A stretch of 64,000 nt of DNA from Kaistia soli DSM 19436 (GTDB taxonomy: Bacteria > Pseudomonadota > Alphaproteobacteria > Rhizobiales > Kaistiaceae). Made by a program: the position numbers and the translations under genes. The DNA is taken from contig NZ_FQUP01000004.1 of assembly GCF_900129325.1 (NCBI RefSeq), forward strand, positions 186,001-250,000, in the 5' to 3' direction. The notes under the pieces were generated by a model. The model had not been told where the DNA came from, did not search any database, and saw nothing but the letters and a program-made list of their open reading frames with translations. Shown here piece after piece: positions 18,031 to 25,880 of the stretch. Within the stretch, counting starts at the first letter, position 1. Each line of letters opens with the position of its first letter.

Positions 18031-18801
18031 ATGGAACAGCTGAAATACGGTGAATTGGAAGTCCTCGTGGCTCCGACGGACGAGGCGCTCGGCGAAGCCG
18101 CTGCCGAGGCGCTGGCCGCGGTCTGCAAGGCGGAACTCGCCAAGAAGGACGAGATCGCCATCATCATGGCGCTCGGCGCGGCACAGGCGCCCTTCTACAC
18201 GGCGCTGCGTGCCCGCACCGACATCGAATGGTCGAAGATTACGGTCCTGCATGTCGACACCTATATGGGCGTCGCTGAAAGCCGGGTTGAAAGCGGCGCG
18301 TCGCGCATGCGCAAGCACCTGCTCGATCACGTGAAGCCCAAGGCTTTCTTCCCGATGCAGGGCGATCACGAGCCGGTCGAGGAAGAACTGGCCCGGTACA
18401 CCAAGCTCTACAACGAACTCCAGCCCGTCCTGTGTGTCGTCGGGATCGGCGACAGCGGCCATCTCGCCTTCAACGATCCGCCAGCCGACTTCGACACCAA
18501 GGACATCATCCGCGTCGTCTTCCTCGATGAAGTCACGCGCAACCAGGTCAAGAAGGCCGGCATCTTCAAGTCGATCGAGGAAGTGCCGCATTACGGCCTT
18601 TCGCTGACGATGCATGCGCTGCTGAAGCCCGGCCGCGTCCTGGCGCTCGTCCATGACGCTGACAAGGCGCCGGTGATCAAGCGCCTCCTGGAAGGCCCGG
18701 TGACGTTCATGTGCCCGGCTTCGCTGTTGCAGACGGCGCCGCATGCGACGCTCTACCTCAACCAGCCGGCCGCCTCGCTGCTCGATCGTCCGGCAACCTG
18801 A
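18031..18801 (+). CDS. NagB-like sugar-phosphate isomerase/deaminase with altered active site
   Basis: 256 residues of the glucosamine-6-phosphate isomerase/6-phosphogluconolactonase fold. ATG 18031 has AAGGA about 10 bases upstream; an earlier in-frame ATG at 18004 lacks a good site. Family marks: VLHVDTYMGV (NagB F-x-MDEYVGL) and VGIGDSGHLAFNDPP (NagB G-x-DGHIAFNEP). NagB D72 is kept as D76, but its neighbour Glu is T77. Catalytic D141 is replaced by S142 while H143 is kept as H144, and E148 is D149. It is therefore probably not a standard glucosamine-6-phosphate deaminase. Neighbours suggest a phosphosugar step tied to the isonitrile-synthase-like gene. Confidence 0.78.
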   Translation: MEQLKYGELEVLVAPTDEALGEAAAEALAAVCKAELAKKDEIAIIMALGAAQAPFYTALRARTDIEWSKITVLHVDTYMGVAESRVESGASRMRKHLLDHVKPKAFFPMQGDHEPVEEELARYTKLYNELQPVLCVVGIGDSGHLAFNDPPADFDTKDIIRVVFLDEVTRNQVKKAGIFKSIEEVPHYGLSLTMHALLKPGRVLALVHDADKAPVIKRLLEGPVTFMCPASLLQTAPHATLYLNQPAASLLDRPAT

Positions 18802-18847
18802 TCGGCGCCTATCGCCCTCAGCGCTCGCGCGAGGTATCCGAAAACCG

Positions 18848-18871
18848 GAGGCGGCGGCATCCTGCCGCCTC
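18848..18871 (+). terminator. Hairpin after the NagB-like gene
   Basis: Arms GAGGCGGC (18848-18855) and GCCGCCTC (18864-18871) with an 8-base loop lie 47 bases past the stop and before the convergent RraA-like gene. There is no strong U-tract. Likely the end of the 12473-18801 transcription unit. Confidence 0.45.
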
Positions 18872-18926
18872 TGGAGCCGTCATTGACGGCGACCAGGGTG
18901 CCGAGCCCCCGGCGCGTTACGCCGGG

Positions 18927-19691
18927 TCAGTCGTTGGACTGCGCACGACGCCAGGCTTGGTATTCGGCTTCCGCCTCGACGCTCAGCGGATAGTATTTCC
19001 TGAGGTCGCCGCCTTCGGAGAGACGGATGCGGGCGAACTCCTCCCATTCGGCATGCTGGCCGGCGATCGCAACGAGCTGTTCAGCGAGCGCCGCGGGAAC
19101 GACCACCACGCCGTCGTCGTCGGCGACGATGATGTCGCCCGGAATGACCAGCACATTGGCGCAGGCGATCGGCACATTGACCGCGAAGGGAATGATGTTG
19201 GTCTGGGCGTGATAGTTGGGCGTGACGTCCTTCACCCAGATTCCGATGTCGAGTTTGGCGGCCTCCGCTGAATCGCGAATACAGCCGTCGATGACGACGC
19301 CGGCACCGCCCCGTCCCGCGAAGAAGGTCAGCATCATCTCGCCGAAGATGCCGCTGCCGAGATCGCCCCGCGCATCGACAACGACCACGTCGCCGGGCTG
19401 GGTCGGATAGAGCACATGCCGGTGCAGCTGCTTTTCGGGGTCCTCATATTCAGCAGCGCCGTAGAGATCCTCGCGCTTCGGCATGCATTGCAGCGTCAAT
19501 GCGGGGCCCGCGACCGTGCGGCCCTTGACCAGCGGGCGTGGCCCCCGGATCTGCGGATCGCGAATGCCGAGATGCTGAGCGAGTTCGCTGCTCAGCGTCG
19601 CCGATCCAATCCGCGCCAATGCATCGACGAGGGCGCGCGGCGGCCGAACGATGTCCTTGTAGTCAAAGGGATTATCCAATCTCTTCTCCAT
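18927..19691 (-). CDS. RraA-like aldolase/decarboxylase family protein (copy 1)
   Basis: 254 residues of the RraA / 4-hydroxy-4-methyl-2-oxoglutarate (HMG/CHA) aldolase family, metal-dependent class II pyruvate aldolases and oxaloacetate decarboxylases. The active-site block reads VVIDGCIRD with R139 and D140, the residues that in HMG/CHA aldolase bind substrate and metal; PGDIIVADDDGVVVVP is the second conserved block. Lying last in a sugar ABC importer cluster, it more likely cleaves a keto-sugar acid than modulates RNase E, the role of E. coli RraA. A very similar paralogue lies at 45769-46515 beside dehydratases. There is no gene for classical KDPG aldolase in the window. Confidence 0.85.
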   Translation of the reverse strand: MEKRLDNPFDYKDIVRPPRALVDALARIGSATLSSELAQHLGIRDPQIRGPRPLVKGRTVAGPALTLQCMPKREDLYGAAEYEDPEKQLHRHVLYPTQPGDVVVVDARGDLGSGIFGEMMLTFFAGRGGAGVVIDGCIRDSAEAAKLDIGIWVKDVTPNYHAQTNIIPFAVNVPIACANVLVIPGDIIVADDDGVVVVPAALAEQLVAIAGQHAEWEEFARIRLSEGGDLRKYYPLSVEAEAEYQAWRRAQSND

Positions 19692-19758
19692 CTCTTCGGC
19701 TGCCGCCGGCCACTCTCACAATCAAGAGAGAGGCCAGCAGCCGCACTGGCATGTCTTG

Positions 19759-19781
19759 GCGACCGGGGAAGACCCGGTCGC
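19759..19781 (-). terminator. Perfect hairpin between sugar permease and RraA-like gene
   Basis: Arms GCGACCGGG and CCCGGTCGC (19759-19767 / 19773-19781) around GAAGA. It lies 16 bases past the stop of the permease and 68 bases before the start of the RraA-like gene. No U-run follows in the minus direction, so it may dampen rather than stop transcription into that gene. Confidence 0.45.
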
Positions 19782-19796
19782 GGTGATGTGTCGGGA

Positions 19797-20681
19797 TCAG
19801 CCCCGCACGGCGCCCGAGACGAGGCCCTTCACGAGCAGTCCCTGGGCGAACCACACGAAGATCAGGGTCGGGATCACCATGAGCACGCCGGCTGCCGACA
19901 TCGCACCCCAGTCGATGCCGAACTGCGACACGAAATTGGTGAGCCCCACGGGCAGCGTCTGCGACGCTTCGGACGAGGAGAGCGTCAGCGCGAGGAGAAG
20001 GTCGTTCCAGGTGAAGAGGAACGTGATGACGGCCGTGGCGCCGATGCCGGGCGCGATCAGCGGCGAGACGATCTGCACGATGATGCGCAGCGTGCTCGCC
20101 CCGTCCATCTGAGCCGATTCCTCGATTTCCTTGGGCAGATCCTGGATGAACCCCATCAGCAGCCAGATCGCGACCGGCAGCTTCGAGGCCGTATGCGCCA
20201 TTACAAGGGCCGTCAGGGTGTCGAGCAGTCCGATCGACGCGAACACTGCGAAGAGCGGGATAGCCAGCGCCACGACCGGGATCATCCGCATGATGAGCAG
20301 GATGCTGACGATCACCTTCGCGCCCGGCAGACGGAAGCGGGCCATCGCATAGGCGCAGGGCACGGCGAGCAGGATGACCAGCACCACCGTGGCGATCGAC
20401 ACGATCACCGTGTTCCAGAGATAACCATTGAGGCCGTATTGGCTGAAAACCGCAATATACTGACCGAATGTGATCGCTTCCGGCAGCACGCGCACCGGCA
20501 CCGCGAAGATGTCCGCCGAGTTCCGCAGTGATGTCAGGACGAGCCATGCCAGCGGGAAGACCGTGAGCAGGACCGTCCCGATCAGCACGAGATAGCGGAT
20601 GACGAGGCCGGGCGTGATGCCGTCCCGAAGCTTCGCGCGGCGCCGACGTATTCTCGGGCGATCCTGCACGGTGTCCGTCAT
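19797..20681 (-). CDS. Sugar ABC transporter permease, MalG type
   Basis: Carbohydrate-uptake (CUT1) inner-membrane permease, 294 residues and about six helices. It begins MTDTVQDRPRIRRRRAKLRD, a basic cytoplasmic tail, then a first helix (YLVLIGTVLLTVFPLAWLVL). The EAA loop is IEESAQMDGASTLRIIVQIV followed by SPLIAPG. The ATG overlaps the stop of the MalF-type gene. Together with that gene and the binding protein it forms a CUT1 importer. Confidence 0.92.
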   Translation of the reverse strand: MTDTVQDRPRIRRRRAKLRDGITPGLVIRYLVLIGTVLLTVFPLAWLVLTSLRNSADIFAVPVRVLPEAITFGQYIAVFSQYGLNGYLWNTVIVSIATVVLVILLAVPCAYAMARFRLPGAKVIVSILLIMRMIPVVALAIPLFAVFASIGLLDTLTALVMAHTASKLPVAIWLLMGFIQDLPKEIEESAQMDGASTLRIIVQIVSPLIAPGIGATAVITFLFTWNDLLLALTLSSSEASQTLPVGLTNFVSQFGIDWGAMSAAGVLMVIPTLIFVWFAQGLLVKGLVSGAVRG

Positions 20682-21604
20682 GAGTTCCTCCTCAGCTTCC
20701 TGGCGGCCCATGGCGCGCCATAGAGCACGGCAAGGAACAGCAACGACATGGCAAGGGCGACATAGGACACGGCCGCGGCATGGCCGAAGGACGCGCTCTG
20801 GAAGGCCAGTTGATAGGCGTTGACCGTGATGAGACTGGTGGCCCCGCCCGGTCCGCCCTGTGTCATCAGCCAGACGACATCGAAGGTGCGGAACGTATCG
20901 ATGATCCGCAGCATCAGCGCGATCATGAGGATCGGCCGCATCAAGGGCAGCGTGATGTGCCAGAAGATCCCCCAGGGCGACGCGCCATCGACCTGTGCCG
21001 CCTCTATCGGATCCTGCGGCAGTGATTGCAGTCCGGCGAGAAACAGCAGCACCAGCAGCGGCGTGTTCTGCCAGATATCGGCGATCATCACGGAGACCAG
21101 CGCCCAGTTCGGATCGGACAGCCACGGTGCCTCGGGCAGGCCCAGATAACGCAGAATGCCGTTGACGAGGCCGTACTGGCCATTGAAAAGCCAGCGGAAA
21201 TTGAGGCCGACAACTGCGGGTGCGATCATGGGCGGCACCAGGAGCAGCGTGCGCGCCAGCTTCAGTCCGCGCAGTTTGCTGTTCACCAGGACGGCGACGC
21301 CCATCCCAGCCGCAACCTCGATGATGATCGTGACGGCCGAAAAGATGAGCTGGACACGCAGCGTCTGCTTGAATCCGAGCGAGTTGAACGTATCGCGATA
21401 GTTGGACAGGCCGACGAAATATTGCGACGGCGCGCTGAGATCCCACCGATAGAAACTCATGACGAATGAGTAGATCAGCGGGTAGATCAGGATCGCGATC
21501 ATGACGATCAGCGCCGGACTGGCGAAGAGGTATCCCTTTTGCCAGGAAGGAGCCAGTGGCGAACGTCGCCACCGGCGCCCCGCCGGCTGTGCGGCGGCTG
21601 TCAT
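20678..21604 (-). CDS. Sugar ABC transporter permease, MalF type
   Basis: Partner permease of 308 residues with six helices; the first is YLFASPALIVMIAILIYPLI, the standard CUT1 start, followed by the family FVGLSNYRDTF loop. The EAA loop is PIEAAQVDGASPWGIFWHIT followed by LPLMRP. The start lies one base after the binding-protein stop, so the two are translationally coupled. No ATPase gene of the MalK/UgpC type is present in this cluster, so the importer must borrow one encoded elsewhere. Confidence 0.92.
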   Translation of the reverse strand: MTAAAQPAGRRWRRSPLAPSWQKGYLFASPALIVMIAILIYPLIYSFVMSFYRWDLSAPSQYFVGLSNYRDTFNSLGFKQTLRVQLIFSAVTIIIEVAAGMGVAVLVNSKLRGLKLARTLLLVPPMIAPAVVGLNFRWLFNGQYGLVNGILRYLGLPEAPWLSDPNWALVSVMIADIWQNTPLLVLLFLAGLQSLPQDPIEAAQVDGASPWGIFWHITLPLMRPILMIALMLRIIDTFRTFDVVWLMTQGGPGGATSLITVNAYQLAFQSASFGHAAAVSYVALAMSLLFLAVLYGAPWAARKLRRNS

Positions 21605-21605
21605 G

Positions 21606-22889
21606 CTAGTTGTAAGCTCCCGCCTGCGTCATGATCTGCAGGGCTTCGGCAGATGCCTGATTGAGCGCGTCTTCGGGCGACTGTTGGTTGCTGAGCGCGC
21701 GCTCGATGGTCGAGAACATGAGCGTGCAGACACGCGAGAAGCCGGGAAGCTTCGGCCACTCCTTGCCGGTGGCAATCGTCTGCTCGAGCTGGGCCAGCCA
21801 TTCCGCCTTGGCGCCGGTCGCCTCCGAAACGACTTGCTTCGCGACGGACAGTCGGCTCGGGAAGTTCGAGTAGTCGTTGAAGTTGAGAAGCTGCGCTTCC
21901 GAGCCGACAGTGTATTTGATGAACTCGACCGCCGCGTCCTTCTTGCTGGACATGCTGTTGAGCGCCATGGCGTGCGAAATCGCGCAGGAGATCGCGGTCT
22001 TGTTCCGGACGTAAGGCGCCGTCGACCACTTGCCCACGACCTTCGACGTCTCGGGATTGGAGAGCGTCGAGAAGGCGCCCGGCCAGTCGAACGTATCCAT
22101 GACGGCGCCGGACGAGAACTGTGTCGAATTCTCGTTCCACTGATAGGAAACGGCGTCCGGCGGGACCACCTTCCACTTCTGGATGAGGTCGCGGTAATAG
22201 GTCAGCGCCTCGATGCCAGGAGCGGCATTGAAGGACGGCTTGCCCGCGTCATCGACCCAGTCGCCGCCCGCCTGCCACAGGAGGTCGGAGAAGGTGCGCT
22301 GCGCCGGATCGCCCTGCCCCGGCACGACGAGGCCGTAATAGCCGTTGCCGGTCAGCTTCTGGCTGACCTCGACAAGGTCTTCCCACGTCACCGCGGCCTT
22401 GAGACCGTGTTCGGCATAGACATCCGAGCGGTAATACTGCGTGCGCGCGTCCATGTTGCGCGGAATCGCGGCGAGACCCTTGGTCTTCGGATTGACGAGA
22501 TAGTCGACGCCGACCTGGTAGAAATCCTTGAGCTCGTCTTCGGTGAAATACTCGTTGAGCGGAGCGAAATAATTGAAGAACGAGTCGATCTGCGCCGTAT
22601 GCGTGCTGAACACATCATAGAGACCGCTTCTGGCCGCGCCGAGGGTCACGATCTTGGTCGTTAGGGGCGTGAACTCCAGCAGGTCATACTTGACCTTGAT
22701 GCCGGTCTTCGCGGTGAAATCGGCGACCACCTTCTCCCAATATTTCGGATAGAGCGGACCGCCGGTGATCAGCAATGCACGGATCTCTGTCGTCTCGGCA
22801 CGCGCAATCCGCGGGGCAAATGTGCTTGCCCCAAGAACGGCTGCGGAACCACCTAGAAATCCGCGCCTGGAAAGTCTGTCAAAAGCCAT
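21606..22889 (-). CDS. Family-1 sugar-binding protein with Tat signal
   Basis: Periplasmic receptor of the CUT1 importer, 427 residues. ATG 22889 is chosen because GGGAGGTAAC directly precedes it; a longer frame lacks such a site. The N-terminus has a twin-arginine signal, LSRRGFLGGSAAVLG, with cleavage near RIARAE, so it is exported folded. The mature protein has the SBP_bac_1 pattern: YWEKVVADFTAKTGIKVKYD, then AAIPRNMDARTQYYRSDVY and the AWPG-like DTFDWPGAFSTL. The ligand is probably a sugar acid or oligosaccharide, judging from the enzymes around it. Confidence 0.92.
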   Translation of the reverse strand: MAFDRLSRRGFLGGSAAVLGASTFAPRIARAETTEIRALLITGGPLYPKYWEKVVADFTAKTGIKVKYDLLEFTPLTTKIVTLGAARSGLYDVFSTHTAQIDSFFNYFAPLNEYFTEDELKDFYQVGVDYLVNPKTKGLAAIPRNMDARTQYYRSDVYAEHGLKAAVTWEDLVEVSQKLTGNGYYGLVVPGQGDPAQRTFSDLLWQAGGDWVDDAGKPSFNAAPGIEALTYYRDLIQKWKVVPPDAVSYQWNENSTQFSSGAVMDTFDWPGAFSTLSNPETSKVVGKWSTAPYVRNKTAISCAISHAMALNSMSSKKDAAVEFIKYTVGSEAQLLNFNDYSNFPSRLSVAKQVVSEATGAKAEWLAQLEQTIATGKEWPKLPGFSRVCTLMFSTIERALSNQQSPEDALNQASAEALQIMTQAGAYN

Positions 22890-23728
22890 TGTTACCTCCC
22901 TATTTTGGTTTTCGTTGCTTATCGTCATCGCCGACGCGCTCCTCCGCGGCGATGACGTCGTCCTATGACGCCCCGAAACCGGCCGTGTGCATCAAGGCAA
23001 ATTCGATCTGCTGCCGGCCTGGGACGTTGCTGGGATGTGTCGCAGATGATCGCGGAGAAGGCGGCGATTGGCGCGCCTACCGTTCAACCTGCGGAATGTG
23101 GTGGACGTGCCGGGCGCCCGGCGGACCGAGTCGCCATCGCGGATTGCAGCCGCATGAGCGACCACGCAGCACGCGACGACCGCGGGCCTTCGCTGTGCCG
23201 GCATCTGAATATGAAGGGTCACTATCGACGAACATCAGGCATTGCTCCTCCCCACCGTGCCAAGGGCCAGTGCGAGCGACGGACAGCGTTGCGCTCAAGC
23301 GCTTATATGCTTATCGACTTGTCCGATAAGATGATGCTACTATCGCAACGAGCGGCGGTCAAGTATCACAAGCCCATGAACTGTCCCGGATCGCGGATCC
23401 GGCAGCGCCGGGGGGCGGATGATGCGGGAAAACGACAGCGAAAGACGATCTGTACGGAGCGCACTGATCGCTGTGTGCCGTCTCATATTCGTCTCGGGCT
23501 GCGCGCAGGCGCGCTGCGAACAGGCAGCCCTTCCCGACGAACACGGCAATTTCTCTGAGGCTCGGTCGGCCGATTCCGTGCTGGCGCCGTTGCTGTCGCC
23601 CAGCGCGTCGCGATCGCGTGCTTCTCGCCAAACTCTGTCCAGCCTGTTTCAGCCCGTGACGCGCGTCCCGCGTCGCCGTAGTTTGGTTCGTTCAGCCATT
23701 CCAAGCGTTTGAGGCTCACCCATTGCCG
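22890..23728. other. Long non-coding region between divergent sugar importer and GntR gene
   Basis: About 840 bases without a convincing gene. Open frames occur on both strands but have no ribosome-binding site, no recognisable domain and odd, Arg/Ser-rich composition. The region holds the palindromic site at 23310-23330, roughly midway between the divergent starts (about 420 bases from the importer, 400 from the regulator). Long leaders, a small RNA or the decayed remains of a gene are all possible. I found no transposase pieces or terminal inverted repeats. Confidence 0.4.
23310..23330. promoter_or_regulatory. Palindromic operator-like site (GntR candidate)
   Basis: CTTATCG (23310-23316) and CGATAAG (23324-23330) are perfect inverted arms around ACTTGTC. 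The inner ACTTGTCCGATAAG differs by one base from ACTTGTCAGATAAG at 24587-24600. The pattern (C)TT(A/G)TC-N-GA(T/C)AAG is like known FadR-subfamily operators. The adjacent GntR gene is the obvious binder. Confidence 0.55.
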
Positions 23729-24436
23729 ATGAAGGTCCAGCTCCGTACCCTGCCGACGCAAGTCGCCGGCGTCCTGATCCAACGCATCGCGACCGATGCC
23801 TATCCGGACGGTCTGGTGCCTTCGGAATTGCAGATCTCGGTGGAATTCAGCGTTTCACGCGCAGTGGCCCGCGAGGCCCTGAAAATCCTGAGTTCGCTGG
23901 ATATGGTCGACATCGCCCAGGGCCGCCGCGTGACACTGCGCCCGATCGCTGAATGGGACTATCTTAGTCCTCTCCTGATCGAGTGGTTGCCGAAGGCGCA
24001 GGTCCGTGAATTGCTACACGAATTGCGCGATGCGCGTCTCATTCTGGAGCCTGCGATTGCCGCGGAAGCTGCGGTGCGCGTTACGGGAGACGACCTCGCC
24101 CGGTTGAGCGCCGTGCTCGATGCGATGCCCCGGAATGAGAACGATCCCGACGACTATCTGCGCCTCGATCTCGAATTCCACATGGAGATCTGCCGCGCGA
24201 CCCGCAATCGGATCCTCGACCGCTTCATGTATTCCTCGCGCTGGTGGCAGCTCGCCAGCCGGCGCGTCAGCAACCAGGCGCCGGACGCCTTGCCGATCGC
24301 CACGCAGCAGCATCGAGCCGTCTTCGACGCGCTCGCCGCGCGCGACCCCCGCCGCGCGGAAGACGCCATGCGGGTGCACCTCGAGGCAAACCTCATCGGC
24401 ATCATGATGGTCGACGAGGTTCCCAACTTCCGTTAG
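23729..24436 (+). CDS. GntR-family regulator, FadR/FCD type, of the sugar-importer/AKR block
   Basis: 235 residues from ATG 23729 (an in-frame TTG lies 6 bases earlier). Winged helix about 5-75: LVPSELQISVEFSVSRAVAR and EALKILSSLDMVDIAQGRR. The FCD domain follows with ELRDARLILEPAIAAEAAVR and the metal-site region LEFHMEICRATRN ... HRAVFDALAARDPRRAE. The gene lies between two copies of a shared operator-like site, one facing the sugar importer and one facing the aldo/keto reductase, so it probably controls both by sensing a pathway intermediate. Confidence 0.9.
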   Translation: MKVQLRTLPTQVAGVLIQRIATDAYPDGLVPSELQISVEFSVSRAVAREALKILSSLDMVDIAQGRRVTLRPIAEWDYLSPLLIEWLPKAQVRELLHELRDARLILEPAIAAEAAVRVTGDDLARLSAVLDAMPRNENDPDDYLRLDLEFHMEICRATRNRILDRFMYSSRWWQLASRRVSNQAPDALPIATQQHRAVFDALAARDPRRAEDAMRVHLEANLIGIMMVDEVPNFR

Positions 24437-24586
24437 CGGCGCGACGAGCGGCTACCGAGCCGCCGATCTTCTCTTCGCCTCAAGAGCGATTGGCTTGGCC
24501 GATCGACCGCTGCTGCATGGCAGCTGCCCTCTCTCGCAGCACTTCATATCGCGATACGCGTCAGCGTAAGGATTTTACGCAACTCC

Positions 24587-24600
24587 ACTTGTCAGATAAG
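24587..24600. promoter_or_regulatory. Second operator-like site, before the aldo/keto reductase
   Basis: ACTTGTCAGATAAG lies 68 bases before the aldo/keto reductase start. It matches 13 of 14 bases of the core at 23317-23330. The site sits where a repressor would block a promoter for the downstream catabolic genes. Confidence 0.55.
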
Positions 24601-24667
24601 TCGATCAGCGTATAAACCTATCACAAAAGCGGCGCCAGAAACGGCCGCGACACATGGGAGGATCACT

Positions 24668-25645
24668 ATGCAGCAGCGTCGTCTTGGGTCGTCGCCTGTT
24701 TCCGTCTCGGAGATCGGGCTGGGCACCTGGGGAATGTCCGGCGCCTTCTGGGGGGCCGCCAACGATGCGGAATCCGTCCGCGTCATCCATCGCGCACTCG
24801 AACTCGGCGTCACGCTGATCGACACGGCCGAAGCCTATGGCAATGGGCATTCGGAAGAGGTTCTCGGCGAAGCACTGGCGGACCGCCGCTCCAAAGCCGT
24901 CATCGCCACAAAGGTCGCACCGAACCATCTCGATCCGCGGGAACTTGAATCCGCACTCGAAGGATCCCTGAAGCGGCTCAGGACCGACTATGTCGATGTC
25001 TATTTCATCCACTGGCCCAATCCGGATTTTCCCGTCGGACCGACCATGGAGGCAATGGAGCGCCTGCGCGCTGCGGGCAAGATCCGCGCCGTTGGCGTCT
25101 CCAATTTTTCGCCCGCTGAAATGGACAAGGCGCGCGAATATGGCACGATCGATGTCCTCCAGCCGCCTTACAACATGCTCTGGCGCGAGATCGAGGCGGC
25201 GACCCTTCCCTATTGCCGCAAGCACAATATCGGCGTCATGCCCTATAGCGGCCTCGCGCAGGGCCTGCTGACGGGAACGCTGACACGCGACACGGTCTTT
25301 GCCGAGGGCGACCAGCGCCGCACGACCCTGCTGTTCCAGCCGGGCACCTATGAACAATGTCTCGATGCGGTAGCGGACCTGCGGCCCATCGCGGCCAGAT
25401 ATGGCAAGTCGGTGCCCCAGCTTGCGGTGCAGTGGCTGACCAGTCGGCCCGGCGTCAGTTCCCCGCTGCTTGGCGCGCGCACGCTCAGTGAGATGGATGA
25501 GAATGCGGCCAGCGTCGGCTGGACGATCTCGGAAGAGGATATCGCCGAGATCGACCGCGTGACGAAGCCAATCTGGGCGTCGATCGCCGGAAAGGGCAAC
25601 ATGTTCGGCTACATCGTCAGCCCCAACCAGGCAAAGCCGGCCTGA
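24668..25645 (+). CDS. Aldo/keto reductase
   Basis: 325-residue NAD(P)H-dependent oxidoreductase, TIM barrel. The catalytic tetrad is visible: D52 and Y57 in LIDTAEAYGNGHSEEVLG, K82 in VIATKVAP and H115 in VYFIHWPNPD. Cofactor-binding features near the C-terminus include PLLGARTLSEMDENAAS. GGGAGGATCACT precedes the ATG. It is closest in style to the YajO/galactose-dehydrogenase-like (AKR11-13) groups. In this setting it may oxidise an aldose or reduce a keto-sugar at the top of the pathway; the substrate is not fixed by sequence. Confidence 0.9.
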   Translation: MQQRRLGSSPVSVSEIGLGTWGMSGAFWGAANDAESVRVIHRALELGVTLIDTAEAYGNGHSEEVLGEALADRRSKAVIATKVAPNHLDPRELESALEGSLKRLRTDYVDVYFIHWPNPDFPVGPTMEAMERLRAAGKIRAVGVSNFSPAEMDKAREYGTIDVLQPPYNMLWREIEAATLPYCRKHNIGVMPYSGLAQGLLTGTLTRDTVFAEGDQRRTTLLFQPGTYEQCLDAVADLRPIAARYGKSVPQLAVQWLTSRPGVSSPLLGARTLSEMDENAASVGWTISEEDIAEIDRVTKPIWASIAGKGNMFGYIVSPNQAKPA

Positions 25646-25880
25646 CTGGATCCGCAGCCGGAGTTGCCGCCTCGTTTCCTCCAAGCGAGACGGCTTCCCT
25701 CCCTCCGGCCGCGGATGCGCCAACCCGCGACGGCGGATGATGCGAAGCCCCTGACCTCGCCATTCGCCGTCGCGGGAGCTGCGCCGAGGCGGTTCGCCGC
25801 CCGGAGACGAACCCAACAAACCATACCGTTCCAAGAGCACCAATGCGTGCCGGACAGGGCATCAAGGGAGAGAGCAAGAG

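Noticed and set aside
18927-19691. True RraA, inhibitor of RNase E
   Set aside because: It is much longer than E. coli RraA (254 against about 160 residues), lies in a sugar cluster, and has a paralogue next to dehydratases; an aldolase-type role fits better.
22965-23558. Possible gene in the 22890-23728 gap
   Set aside because: Open frames on both strands have no ribosome-binding site, no family resemblance and a shadow-like composition.
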